A stretch of 64,000 bases of DNA from Phyllobacteriaceae bacterium (GTDB taxonomy: Bacteria; Pseudomonadota; Alphaproteobacteria; Rhizobiales; Rhizobiaceae), in NCBI GenBank assembly GCA_016711085.1, contig JADJTR010000011.1, forward strand, positions 1-64,000, in the 5' to 3' direction. Shown piece after piece: positions 25,984-34,827 of the stretch (its first letter is position 1; each line of letters opens with the position of its first letter). The position numbers and the translations under genes were made by a program. The notes under the pieces were generated by a model. It was given only the letters and a program-made list of their open reading frames with translations. It was not told the origin of the DNA and searched no databases.

Positions 25984-26070
25984 ATTTCGGGGACAGTTTA
26001 CTTAATTCGTTTCCGTGGAAGGCCGTCCGGATTGGGCGGCAAGCGAATTAAGTAAACTGTCCCGGAAATT
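25983..26070. mobile_element. Palindromic MITE-like element, copy 1 (88 bp)
   Basis: Two 27-base arms, 25983-26009 and 26044-26070, are inverted copies of each other with one mismatch; each contains GGGACAGTTTACTTAATTCG. The 34-base middle is unrelated to that of the second copy at 60789. The motif GGGGACAGT(T/A)TACTTA is, as I recall, common at the borders of IS200-like/REP-associated transposase elements, so this may be a non-autonomous derivative. Confidence 0.75.
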
Positions 26071-26141
26071 CCGGAATTCCCGCATTGATTCCGGAGTATC
26101 GCCCAACTATCTGATCGCGCACGTCAAAAGGACTCCGCCCC

Positions 26142-27071
26142 ATGCCCGCGAAGATTTTCATTGACGGCGAACACGGCACCACCGGCCTGCAAATCCGCGA
26201 GCGCCTCGCCGGTCGGAACGATATCGACTTGCTGTCGATTCCGGCGGCCGAGCGGCGCAACGCCGGTCTGCGCGAGGAGCTGCTGAAGGCGGCCGACATC
26301 GCCATCCTCTGCCTGCCCGACGATGCGGCGAAAGAAGCCGTGGCGCTCGCCGCCGGTTCGGGCACGCGCTTCATCGACGCCTCGACCGCGCATCGCACGG
26401 CGGAAGGCTGGGTCTATGGTTTCGCCGAAATCGCCAGGGGCCAGGCGGCGGCCATCGCGGCCGCGCAGAACGTCTCCAATCCCGGCTGCTATTCGACCGG
26501 CGCCATCGCGCTCCTCCGGCCGTTGACCGATTCCGGCCTGCTGCCGGCCGATTATCCGGTCACCATAAATGCGGTGTCCGGCTATTCGGGCGGCGGCAAG
26601 GCGATGATCGCGCAGATGGAAGACCGGAACCGCGACGACGCGATCACGGCCAATCATTTCGCCTATGCGCTCACGCTGGCGCACAAGCATGTGCCCGAGA
26701 TCGTCGCGCATGGTCGGCTCACGCGCCGGCCGATCTTCACGCCCGCCGTCGGCCGGTTCGCCCAGGGCATGCTGGTCAATCTGCCGCTGTTCACCGATTT
26801 GACGAACGGCGCATCGCTGGCCTCGATCCATGAGGCGCTCGCGGCGCACTATGCCGGGCAAAATATCGTCGAGGTGGTCTCACCGGCGGTCGGAACGGCG
26901 CTCCCCCGCATCGACGCGGAGGAGATGCGCGGAACCGACAGCATGAAGCTCTATGTGCTCGGGGCGGATGGCAAGGGACAGGTCAACCTCATCGCCTCGC
27001 TCGACAATCTCGGCAAGGGCGCGTCCGGCGCGGCGGTGCAAAACCTCGACCTGATGATCGGCGCGGCGTAG
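26142..27071 (+). CDS. argC: N-acetyl-gamma-glutamyl-phosphate reductase
   Basis: ArgC reduces N-acetylglutamyl phosphate with NADPH in arginine synthesis. This is the short type 2 form (309 residues). Seen are the Rossmann start KIFIDGEHGTTGLQIRERL, the catalytic cysteine in SNPGCYSTGAIALL, SGYSGGGKAMI and the histidine in ALTLAHKHVPEI. AAGGA lies upstream of the ATG. It runs into the next gene with a one-base overlap. Its position after rpsI is typical for the order. Confidence 0.95.
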   Translation: MPAKIFIDGEHGTTGLQIRERLAGRNDIDLLSIPAAERRNAGLREELLKAADIAILCLPDDAAKEAVALAAGSGTRFIDASTAHRTAEGWVYGFAEIARGQAAAIAAAQNVSNPGCYSTGAIALLRPLTDSGLLPADYPVTINAVSGYSGGGKAMIAQMEDRNRDDAITANHFAYALTLAHKHVPEIVAHGRLTRRPIFTPAVGRFAQGMLVNLPLFTDLTNGASLASIHEALAAHYAGQNIVEVVSPAVGTALPRIDAEEMRGTDSMKLYVLGADGKGQVNLIASLDNLGKGASGAAVQNLDLMIGAA

Positions 27072-27379
27072 TGCCCGTCAGCGAAGCCCGTTTCCGGCAA
27101 TTGGCGCTGGCCGAGGCGGGCGCGGTCGAAGGCGCGCATGGCGGTCACGCCGATTTCCGCATCGGCAAGGTGTTCGCGTCGCTCCCCGCCCCCGGATTCG
27201 GCATGGTGAAACTGACGCCGCACGAGCAGGAACTGTTCATGGCCGAGTCAGTCGCCTTTTCGCCGGCGGCGGGATCGTGGGGCGCCAAGGGCTATACGCG
27301 CGTCGCACTCGACAGCGTCGACGAAGCGAGCCTGAAAAGCGCCATCCGCGCGGCCGCGGCCGGGATGGCGAAACGCTGA
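27071..27379 (+). CDS. MmcQ/YjbR family protein
   Basis: A 102-residue small protein starting with GTG that shares its first base with the argC stop. The YjbR-like core is visible: HGGHADFRIGKVFASL, MVKLTPHEQELFM, and GSWGAKGYTRVALD. These proteins have a DNA-binding-like fold but no proven role. Confidence 0.82.
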   Translation: MPVSEARFRQLALAEAGAVEGAHGGHADFRIGKVFASLPAPGFGMVKLTPHEQELFMAESVAFSPAAGSWGAKGYTRVALDSVDEASLKSAIRAAAAGMAKR

Positions 27380-27402
27380 ATAAAACGGCGCATCCGGCGC
27401 CG

Positions 27403-27699
27403 TCAGGCCAATTCGATCCGCAAGGTCCTGCCCACCGCCTTCGCCGCGCGAAGCAGCGTATCCAGGGTGGCCGACGACGCCTCCGGATTGAGCAAGCGGT
27501 CCAATTGCCGCCGGCTGGTCTGCATGCGCCCGGCCATCGCGGTTTTGGTGATGCCTTGTTCACGCATCGCATCGGCCAATTGGGCGGCGATGATTTCCCT
27601 GATCGCGCGCTCCTCGCATTCCGCAAGCAGGCCCCGGTTCTCGAGAAATTCGTCGAACGTTTCCGCGCTTGCCCGGGCGGTCGCCATCTTGTTCGTCAT
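27403..27699 (-). CDS. XRE-family antitoxin, orphaned
   Basis: A 98-residue helix-turn-helix protein. EIIAAQLADAMREQGITKTAMAGRM and TSRRQLDRLLNPEASSATLDTLLRAAK form the DNA-binding domain. The ATG at 27699 overlaps the end of the decayed toxin frame (ATGA), the usual coupling of toxin-first type II modules. The frame itself is intact. Confidence 0.85.
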   Translation of the reverse strand: MTNKMATARASAETFDEFLENRGLLAECEERAIREIIAAQLADAMREQGITKTAMAGRMQTSRRQLDRLLNPEASSATLDTLLRAAKAVGRTLRIELA

Positions 27700-28048
27700 T
27701 TCACTGCTCCCTTTCGTTTGCGCGCGATTTCCAGGCCGGCCGTTGGCGTCTTTTGGGTTTTCTTGATGAAGGCGTGCAGGAGAATCATTTCGTTGGCGAC
27801 GATGCAGAAAACAACGCGCGCGATGCGATTGCCGGCCGGATCGCTGCGCACATCTCAAAGTCCATCACCCAAGGCCGCGCAATGCGGTCGGCCCATCGGC
27901 CAACCGAATTCGGCCTACTGAATATCCTTGCGGACCGTCCGGCTGTCTTCGCTGCCGATTTCAGGAGCCCTTCGCAAACCGGCTTGCGCCCGCCGCCGCT
28001 TTCCCGGAAACGAGCCTGTATCTGTTTGGCGCGGTCGATCACCGACAA
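27696..28048 (-). pseudogene. Decayed Gp49/HigB-like toxin gene
   Basis: The remains read VIDRAKQIQARFRESGGGRKPV in one frame, then DSRTVRKDIQ-stop-AEFGWPMGRPHCAALGDGL-stop in another, and finally NRIARVVFCIVANEMILLHAFIKKTQKTP up to the antitoxin start. That is one frameshift and two nonsense codons, a TAG where homologs have Tyr and a TGA where they have Trp. The last part is a clear Gp49-like (DUF891) toxin end. The start is taken as TTG at 28048. Confidence 0.8.
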
Positions 28049-28071
28049 TACGTGCCATTTTTGGCACGTAT
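28048..28071. promoter_or_regulatory. 24-bp palindromic operator of the toxin-antitoxin locus
   Basis: ATACGTGCCA-TTTT-TGGCACGTAT is perfectly symmetric and sits exactly at the start of the toxin remnant. Sites of the type GTGCCA-N4-TGGCAC are typical targets of XRE antitoxins of this family. Confidence 0.75.
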
Positions 28072-28093
28072 ATTCAATGCCGCGGGTCGTCCC

Positions 28094-29191
28094 TCAATGC
28101 CTTTCCACCACCGTCGTCGCCGGCGGGTAACTGCCCTTGGTCCCGCGCCAATGGGCGACGGCGAAGGCGAGCACGATCAGCGCCATCGCCTGATGCGCCA
28201 ACGCGGCATGCAGCGGCGCGGCGAGCAGCAACGCGGTGACGCCGAGCGCCGCCTGCGCCAGAACCAGCGCAAAAAGAACCACGGCGCGGCGCGCATGGGT
28301 GCGGGCCTTTTCATGCGCCAGCGCAGCGATCATGTGCCAGAGCGCGATGGCCAGCAGGCCGTAGGCGATGGCGCGATGAACGAATTGGGCCGTCTTCGGC
28401 GTTTCGAACAGGTCGCGCCAGGCCGGATCGAGCACGAACAGGCCTTGCGGCACAAATGCGCCGCCCATCAGCGGCCAGGTGTTGTAGGCGAGTCCCGCGT
28501 CGAGCCCGGCGACGATGCCGCCGAAGAAAATCTGCACCAGCAGGCCGGCGACGATGAAACCCGACATGACCCGCGCTTCCCCCGACGCCGGCGCCTCGCT
28601 GTGCGGCGCGAGCCCGCGCGCCACGGCCATGACGGCCGAAAAGATCAGGGCGGCGAGGGTCAGATGGATGGCGAGGCGGTACTGGCTGACATCGACACGA
28701 TCGACGAGGCCGGAGGACACCATCCACCAGCCGATGAACCCCTGCAAGCCGCCAAGCGCAAGAATGCCGAGCAGTTTGGGAGCCAGGCGGCTTTCGATGC
28801 GCCCCGTCGCCCAGAAAAAGGCGAACGGAACGGCGAAAGCCACACCGATCAATCGGGCGAGGAACCGGTGGCCCCACTCCCACCAGAAAATGGTCTTGAA
28901 GCCGGCGAGGTCCATGTCCGGATTGATCGTCGAAAACTCCGGAATCTGCTTGTACTTGCCGAATTCGGCCTGCCAGTCGGCGTCGGAAAGCGGCGGGATG
29001 ACGCCATGGATCGGCTTCCATTCGGTGATCGACAGCCCGGAATCGGTCAGCCGCGTCGCCCCGCCGATCAACACCAGCGCGAACAGCAGGAACAGCACGG
29101 CGTAGAGCCACCGGCGCACCAAAGCGCGGTTGCGGGTCTCGCGGCTGAGCGAGGCCCAGGGCGACATCGTATCGGCGGTCATGACAGTCAT
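28094..29191 (-). CDS. ctaA: Heme A synthase
   Basis: CtaA/COX15 oxidises heme O to heme A for aa3-type cytochrome oxidase. The 365-residue protein has eight membrane helices and the heme-ligand histidines in EWGHRFLARLIG, AIHLTLAALIFS, FVHRAIAYGL and LAHQAMALIV. LIGGATRLTDSGLSITEWKP is the usual first loop. There is no cysteine pair of the Bacillus type, as expected for the alphaproteobacterial/mitochondrial class. The ATG at 29191 follows GGGAGAACGCC. Confidence 0.95.
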   Translation of the reverse strand: MTVMTADTMSPWASLSRETRNRALVRRWLYAVLFLLFALVLIGGATRLTDSGLSITEWKPIHGVIPPLSDADWQAEFGKYKQIPEFSTINPDMDLAGFKTIFWWEWGHRFLARLIGVAFAVPFAFFWATGRIESRLAPKLLGILALGGLQGFIGWWMVSSGLVDRVDVSQYRLAIHLTLAALIFSAVMAVARGLAPHSEAPASGEARVMSGFIVAGLLVQIFFGGIVAGLDAGLAYNTWPLMGGAFVPQGLFVLDPAWRDLFETPKTAQFVHRAIAYGLLAIALWHMIAALAHEKARTHARRAVVLFALVLAQAALGVTALLLAAPLHAALAHQAMALIVLAFAVAHWRGTKGSYPPATTVVERH

Positions 29192-29280
29192 TCGGCGTTC
29201 TCCCGGCGTGCCTTCTTGACGAAAGCATTCGGGCGGATCAAGGGCAGGATCGAAATTGGTTCGACGCAAGCGGAGGAAAC

Positions 29281-29493
29281 ATGACGCATGGCTGGCGCAA
29301 ACTGATTGGCGCCTTTCTGCTGGTGGCGCTGGTCGTCATCTACGCGCTCGTCGCTGTCACCGTCGCTTCGGCGCGGCTGGCGGAATCGACCGCGCTGGTT
29401 CATTTCACCTACTTCCTCGTCACCGGCCTGCTTTGGGTCTTGCCGGCCATGGGTTTGATCAAGTGGATGGCCGGGCCAAAACGCCGGGATTGA
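29281..29493 (+). CDS. DUF2842 membrane protein
   Basis: A 70-residue protein with two transmembrane helices (LIGAFLLVALVVIYALVAV and FTYFLVTGLLWVLPAMGLIKWM) and a basic end. The family is alphaproteobacterial and often lies beside ctaA, as here (divergent). Function unknown. Confidence 0.9.
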   Translation: MTHGWRKLIGAFLLVALVVIYALVAVTVASARLAESTALVHFTYFLVTGLLWVLPAMGLIKWMAGPKRRD

Positions 29494-29573
29494 TCGTCGA
29501 CCGTTCCTTCATCTTTTGGGCGATCATCGCCGAAGGAACCGCGCCATGTCCGGCGTGGCGCGCCGGATGTGCG

Positions 29574-30768
29574 ATGATCGACGCCGCTCCAACATTGAAC
29601 AGACTCGCCGCCGATGATGCGCCGCTGGAGCGCGCGTCGAGGCAACGCGTCGATATTTCGGCCTTTACGGGCGCTGAAGCGATCGCCGCCTACGCCGCCG
29701 CGGCGTCCGCCCTCACCCACGCACCGCCGCAAGGCGAAGCGTGGACACGCCATTGGGCTGAAACCGTCAATTCCAACATCGTTGTCGGCCGCATCGCCCG
29801 CGACGGATCCCCGCTTTTCGCCATCGCGCTTGAAATCGTGGGTTTTGGCCCATTCCGGGGTGGCGCGTTTTCCGGGCGGCAGCCATGCCAATGGCAATTT
29901 CGCCCCGTGTGGCCGCGTCGCGCCGCCGCTCGCCGCCGAACTCGACGCCCTGTTCGCCGCGATCGGCAGGGCCCGGCCCGACATCGACCTTTTCCGGCTC
30001 GAGCGCATGTCGCCGGAACTCGACGGGCTGGCCAATCCCCTCATCGCCTTGCCGCATCACCCCCATCCGAATGTCGGACTGGCGGTCAACCTCGACGGCG
30101 GCTTCGACGGCGTCATGAGCCGCGCCTCCGGCAAGCGCAAACGCAAGAAACACCGAGCGCAGGCGCGAAAATTCGAAGCCCTCGGCCCGATTTCGGTCAA
30201 GCGCGCCGAGGGACCGGAGGAAATCGCCGGCCTTCTCGACATTTTCTTCACGATCAAGGGCGACCGCCTCAAGCGCCTGGGCGTGGCCGACGTCTTCGCC
30301 GATCCCAAAATCCGCGCCTTCTTCAAACGCCTTTTTGCCGACGCGAGGGGTGGCGAGTTCGTCGTCGACCACCTCGCCGTCGCCGGAAAAACGCGGGCGA
30401 TCACCGGATCGAGCCATTGCGGCGACCGGTTGATCTGCGAGTTTTCCGCCATCGCCGACGACGATTTGACCAGGGCAAGTCCCGGAGATTACCTGTTTTT
30501 CGAGAATATCGCGGCGGCGTGCGGCACGGGCAAGTCGGTCTACGATTTCTCGGTGGGCGACGAAACCTACAAGCGCATGTGGTGCGACATTGAAACCACC
30601 TATGTCGACATCCACTACCCCCTGGGTCTCATGGGGGCGCTTCTCGCCGGATTTTTTTCCCTGCGCTCGACGCTGGTTCGGCGACTCAAATCCAACCGGA
30701 AACTCTGGTCGTCCCTGAAACGTATGCGCCGGCGCGATAGCGAACCGGCCACGACCGACGAGGACTGA
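29574..30768 (+). CDS. CelD/BcsL-like GNAT-fold acyltransferase of the polysaccharide locus (one apparent frameshift)
   Basis: About 397 residues once joined. The first part (DISAFTGAEAIAAYAAAA, AETVNSNIVVGRIA) and the second (SHANGNFAPCG, ELDGLANPLIALPHHPHPNVGLAVNLDGGFD, KRKRKKHRAQARKFEALG) are split by an indel near 29870. The second half has the CelD/BcsL pattern of a GNAT domain: RLKRLGVADVF, AVAGKTRAITGSSH, SPGDYLFFENI and YDFSVGDETYKRMWCD. Members accompany cellulose and exopolysaccharide genes, and this one precedes such a cluster. The acyl acceptor is unknown. Confidence 0.8.
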
Positions 30769-30784
30769 AACTTTTCCTGTTGCG

Positions 30785-32884
30785 TCAAGCGACGGAACGG
30801 TTGCGTCCGACGGGGGAAGGGATGGTCGGCGGCGCAACGAGGGTCACGTCGTAGCCGGCCGCCGCCAAACCCTCGGCTGTCGTCCTGACCTGGGCATCCG
30901 CCGGATCGATCACCGACAGCAACACGTCGCCATCGTCGCCGATCAGGCGCTCCACAGCCGCCGCGTCGGCCGCCCCGCATTCGATGACGACCATCTCGTA
31001 AGCCGAGCCCAGCGCGTCGAGGATGATCGGCAGACGTTCCACCGCCCGCATGGCGCGCGCCGCATTGGCCGCGCCGGTCGGCATGACATGGCTGTCGGAA
31101 TACAAGTCGGCGTGAATGGTCTCGGAAAACGAGGCCTCGGCGCAGAGCAAATCGGTGATCCCGGCCTTCTTGGCGCCGTCGGTCATCGGCCGCGAAGCGG
31201 CGCCGGTCGAAGTCAGATCGAGCAGAATCACCCGCAATCCCGCATCGGCGACGGCGCGTGCGACGACAACGGACGATGCCGCCGCTTCATTGCCTTCCGG
31301 CGAAACGAAGATCGCCCGCGTTGCGCCCGATGCAATCAACGACTCAGCGGCGTCGGCGGCGGTCACCCCACCGAACCTTTCGGGGCCGGCAGGCGTTTCC
31401 GGCAGACGCGTCGCGACGGCGAGGTCGCCGTCCACGGCTCCCGGCATGGCGACTTCCGCGACCGGCGACATGGCGCGCCCGGACGTTTCGCGCATGGCGC
31501 GACCGGAAAACAGCTCCGAAACAAGCGTCGCGATCGCCATCAGAAGCAGCGAGCCGGCGAAAGCCGCGGCGACGATCGGCACTTTCTTGGGCGAGAACGG
31601 TTCGGCCGGAACGTCGGCGCGCGAAAAGACGCGGGCATCGGCCGGCAGGTAGTTTCGTTCGTTGCGCGAGGCAGCCTCGCGATAGCGCGTCAAATAGGAT
31701 TCGAGCAATTCGCGCTGCGCCGTCGCTTCGCGTTCGAGCGCGCGCAATTCGACCTCTTCGCCGCCGGCGCGGGCGGATTCCGCCTTCAACCGGTTGAGTT
31801 CGGCCAACAGTTCGGCCTCGCGGTATTTCGACGTGCGCGCATCATTGTCGAGCGCGGTCATCACTTTCTGCGCCTCGGAACGAATCTGGCGATCGAGGTC
31901 GGAGAGTTGCGAACGAAGCGCCTTGATTTTCGGATGACCGTCGAGCAGCGTCGTCGACGCGTCGGCGATGTCGGCGTTCAACTGCACCTGGCGCTCGCGC
32001 AGGCGCTGGATCAGCGCCGACGACAGCACTTCCGGCATCGACTCCAGCGCCGCGCCATTCCTCAATGCATCGCGAATGGCGGCGGCGCGCGCCTCGGCGG
32101 TGGATCGGGCTGCCTTGACCCGCGACAGTTCGGTCGAAAACTCCGACAATTGCTGCGAGGCGAGCGAGGAGCTGTTCTGCCCGACCAACAGGTCGGACGA
32201 GGCGCGGTAATCGGCGACCTTGCGCTCGGCGTCGCGCACCTTGGCGCGCAAATCGGCGATTTCCGGCTCAAGCCAGCTCGTGGCGTCGGAATTGACCTGC
32301 AGTTTCGCCGCCTGATTGACCGCGATGTAGGCGTCGGCGATGGCGTTGGGGATGGCGGCGGCGAGCGCGGGGTCCTCCGAAACGGCCTCGATGACGATGA
32401 CGCGCGATTTCTCGACGCGATAGACATTGATCTTCTCGCGCAATGCCTTCAGCACGCGCTCCTCGGCCGGCGTGTCGGCCGGATCGTTCATCATACCGCC
32501 GATGATCATCAAACGGTCGGCGAGCGAAATGTCGGCGGCGGGATCGAATTCAGGCTTGCCGGCGAGATCGAGCTTGTCGGCGACCGTCTTCAGCAGTTCG
32601 GTCGCCGTGATGACCTGCATCTGGCTGGTCACCCCCTCCTCGTCGAGCAGCGATCGATCGGTGTCGGGATTGGCCGGCGAGCGCGTATAGATGGACTCGC
32701 CCGTTTCGATCAGCAGCCGGGCTTCGGATTTGTATTCCGGCGTCGCCAGCATGACATAGGCGAACGCCGCCGCGGCGGCGAACAGCGAAACGAACAGCAT
32801 CCGCTTCCAGTTCCTGGCGAGACTGAGGAACAGGACGCGCAGATCGACGTCGATTTGGGGTTCATCCGCGGTTACGCCAGCCAT
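30785..32884 (-). CDS. Exopolysaccharide co-polymerase (Wzz/PCP) with a degenerate tyrosine-kinase-like domain
   Basis: A 699-residue inner-membrane chain-length regulator. It begins with a Wzz domain with a first membrane helix (MLFVSLFAAAAAFAYVML), followed by long coiled coils (about residues 190-400) and a second helix (VPIVAAAFAGSLLLMAIATLVS). The carboxyl third has the ExoP/BY-kinase fold order (AIFVSPEGNEAAASSVVVARAVADAG, LRVILLDLTSTG) but lacks the Walker A lysine and the tyrosine-rich tail, so it cannot be a normal kinase. The ATG at 32884 has GGAG upstream; a GTG lies at 32899. It is divergent from the Wza-like gene. Confidence 0.88.
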   Translation of the reverse strand: MAGVTADEPQIDVDLRVLFLSLARNWKRMLFVSLFAAAAAFAYVMLATPEYKSEARLLIETGESIYTRSPANPDTDRSLLDEEGVTSQMQVITATELLKTVADKLDLAGKPEFDPAADISLADRLMIIGGMMNDPADTPAEERVLKALREKINVYRVEKSRVIVIEAVSEDPALAAAIPNAIADAYIAVNQAAKLQVNSDATSWLEPEIADLRAKVRDAERKVADYRASSDLLVGQNSSSLASQQLSEFSTELSRVKAARSTAEARAAAIRDALRNGAALESMPEVLSSALIQRLRERQVQLNADIADASTTLLDGHPKIKALRSQLSDLDRQIRSEAQKVMTALDNDARTSKYREAELLAELNRLKAESARAGGEEVELRALEREATAQRELLESYLTRYREAASRNERNYLPADARVFSRADVPAEPFSPKKVPIVAAAFAGSLLLMAIATLVSELFSGRAMRETSGRAMSPVAEVAMPGAVDGDLAVATRLPETPAGPERFGGVTAADAAESLIASGATRAIFVSPEGNEAAASSVVVARAVADAGLRVILLDLTSTGAASRPMTDGAKKAGITDLLCAEASFSETIHADLYSDSHVMPTGAANAARAMRAVERLPIILDALGSAYEMVVIECGAADAAAVERLIGDDGDVLLSVIDPADAQVRTTAEGLAAAGYDVTLVAPPTIPSPVGRNRSVA

Positions 32885-33058
32885 TGTCAAAAACTCCACT
32901 CTGGCCGGCCATGGTAAACAGACATGGTAACCGAGCGGTTAAGGCGCGGGACGAATCCGGCGATCCCGCTTTACCCGGCATTAACCCTAACAGGACGATA
33001 ACGGTGTTGACCGGACAGCCGGTCGCGCCCGCATTGGCTTGGCAGGGATGACCACGAC

Positions 33059-33622
33059 GTGAGCAGACAATCGATCGCAACCCTCGTTCTCGGCGCGAGT
33101 CTGGCTCTTTCGGGCTGCGCCGCCTACCAGCCGGCCCCCGCCGCCTTCCATGCCGCGCTGCAGGAACCCTACCGGCTCGACGCAGCCGACAACGTGCGCA
33201 TCACGGTCTTCGAGCAGGAGGGCCTGACCAACACCTACGCCATCGACCAGGCCGGCTACATCGCCTTCCCGCTTGTCGGCCAGGTGCCGGCGCGCGGCCG
33301 CACCGCCCCGGAAATCGAGGCCGACATCGCGGCGCGCCTGCGCAACGGCTATCTGCGCGATCCCGACGTTTCGGTGCAGGTCGATAAATACCGGCCGATC
33401 TTCGTCATGGGCGAAGTGGGCGCCGCCGGACAATACTCTTTCGTGCCGGGCATGACCGTGCAAAAAGCGATCGCCGTCGCCGGCGGCTACACGGCGCGGG
33501 CGCAGCAGCTCAATGTCGATATCACTCGTGGCGTCAACGGAAAGGTGATGACCGGTCGCGTGCGCATCTCGGATCCGCTTCTGCCCGGCGACACGGTTTA
33601 CGTGCGCGAACGGTTGTTCTGA
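33059..33622 (+). CDS. Polysaccharide export lipoprotein (Wza-like, short form)
   Basis: A 187-residue outer-membrane export protein. The lipobox LALSGCAA places the lipidated Cys near residue 20. The Poly_export domain (YRLDAADNVRITVFEQEGLTNTY, GYIAFPLVGQVPARGRT) is followed by one SLBB-type domain (FVMGEVGAAGQYSFVPGM, AVAGGYTARA). It starts with GTG. It would form the periplasmic/outer-membrane channel that works with the PCP protein encoded divergently. Confidence 0.92.
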   Translation: MSRQSIATLVLGASLALSGCAAYQPAPAAFHAALQEPYRLDAADNVRITVFEQEGLTNTYAIDQAGYIAFPLVGQVPARGRTAPEIEADIAARLRNGYLRDPDVSVQVDKYRPIFVMGEVGAAGQYSFVPGMTVQKAIAVAGGYTARAQQLNVDITRGVNGKVMTGRVRISDPLLPGDTVYVRERLF

Positions 33623-33637
33623 CGGGCGCGGGCGGCG

Positions 33638-34762
33638 GTGAAATCCCTGCGCGTCGTCCACTGCTTCCGCTCCCCGGTCGGCGGCATCTTCCGGCATGTG
33701 CGCGACCTCTCGCTTGCCCTGGAAAACGCCGGCCACAAGGTCGGCATCATTTGCGATTCGTCGACCGGCGGGGACTACGAGGATCGCCTCATCGCCGATC
33801 TCGCGCCGCATCTGTCGCTCGGCGCGCACCGAACGCCGATGCAACGTCATATCGGACCCGGCGATGTCGCGGCTGCCTGGCGCACATGGAAACTGATCAA
33901 GGAATTGCAGCCGGATGTCCTGCACGGACATGGCGCCAAGGGCGGTTTCTACGCCCGCGCCTTCGGCTCGATGCTGCGGGTTGGAAGGTCACGCGTCGCC
34001 CGCCTTTATTCTCCGCATGGCGGAAGCCTGCACTATGACGACGATTCGCTGACCGGAAAGGCGTTTTTCCTGGTCGAGCGACTGCTCGAGATGGCGACCG
34101 ACCATCTCGTTTTCGTCGCCGACTACGAACGTCGCGTTTTCGCCGAAAAGATCGGCGGTCCGCACACGCCTTGGACCGTCGTCTATAACGGCATCGCACC
34201 CGGCGAGTTCGAGCCGGTCAGCGCGGCGCCGGACGCCGCGGACTTCCTCTACATCGGCATGATGCGTGATCTTAAAGGTCCGGACCTTTTCATCGAGGCC
34301 GTGGCGTCAATCGCCGCCAAACGACCGACCACGGCGGTCATGGTCGGCGATGGCGACGACCTTCCGCGCTACAAGGCCATGGTCGAAAGGCTCGGCCTGA
34401 CCAATTCGGTGCGTTTTCTCCCGCCGATGCCGGCGCGCAAGGCCTTCGCCCTCGCCCGCAACGTCGTGGTGCCGTCGCGGGCCGAGGCCATGCCCTACAT
34501 CGTGCTGGAGACGCTTGCCGCCGGCAAGCCGCTGATCGCCACAAGGGTCGGCGGCATTCCCGAGATTTTCGGCGACGCGGCCGCAACCCTGTGCGACGCA
34601 AGCCTGCCGAGCCTTGCCGGGCGCATGGACGACGCGCTTTCCGACCCGGTCGCCCTCGCCGCAACAATGCCGGAACCGACCGCGTTACGCGGCCGTTTTT
34701 CGGTTGAGGCGATGGCCGACGCCATTTCGGCCGTCTACGCCCGGACAATCACGCCGGCGTGA
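33638..34762 (+). CDS. Glycosyltransferase family 4
   Basis: A 374-residue GT-B fold glycosyltransferase. The acceptor-side start is RVVHCFRSPVGGIFRHVRDL with the usual GG loop. The donor-side domain shows FLYIGMMRDLKGPDLFIEA, VMVGDGDDLPRY, and the EX7E motif region PSRAEAMPYIVLETLAAGKPLIATRVGGIPE. It starts with GTG 15 bases after the Wza-like gene. It probably adds a sugar to the lipid-linked repeat unit on the cytoplasmic side. Confidence 0.92.
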   Translation: MKSLRVVHCFRSPVGGIFRHVRDLSLALENAGHKVGIICDSSTGGDYEDRLIADLAPHLSLGAHRTPMQRHIGPGDVAAAWRTWKLIKELQPDVLHGHGAKGGFYARAFGSMLRVGRSRVARLYSPHGGSLHYDDDSLTGKAFFLVERLLEMATDHLVFVADYERRVFAEKIGGPHTPWTVVYNGIAPGEFEPVSAAPDAADFLYIGMMRDLKGPDLFIEAVASIAAKRPTTAVMVGDGDDLPRYKAMVERLGLTNSVRFLPPMPARKAFALARNVVVPSRAEAMPYIVLETLAAGKPLIATRVGGIPEIFGDAAATLCDASLPSLAGRMDDALSDPVALAATMPEPTALRGRFSVEAMADAISAVYARTITPA

Positions 34763-34827
34763 AGCCCTTTCAATGGTTTCCTAACGCCTGAGCCGTAAGC
34801 TTTGCCGCGGACGAAACAGCAAGCGCC

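Noticed and set aside
31088..32917. A 609-codon plus-strand open frame opposite the co-polymerase gene
   Set aside because: Mirror of the coiled-coil coding sequence; no domain, and the minus-strand protein is clear.
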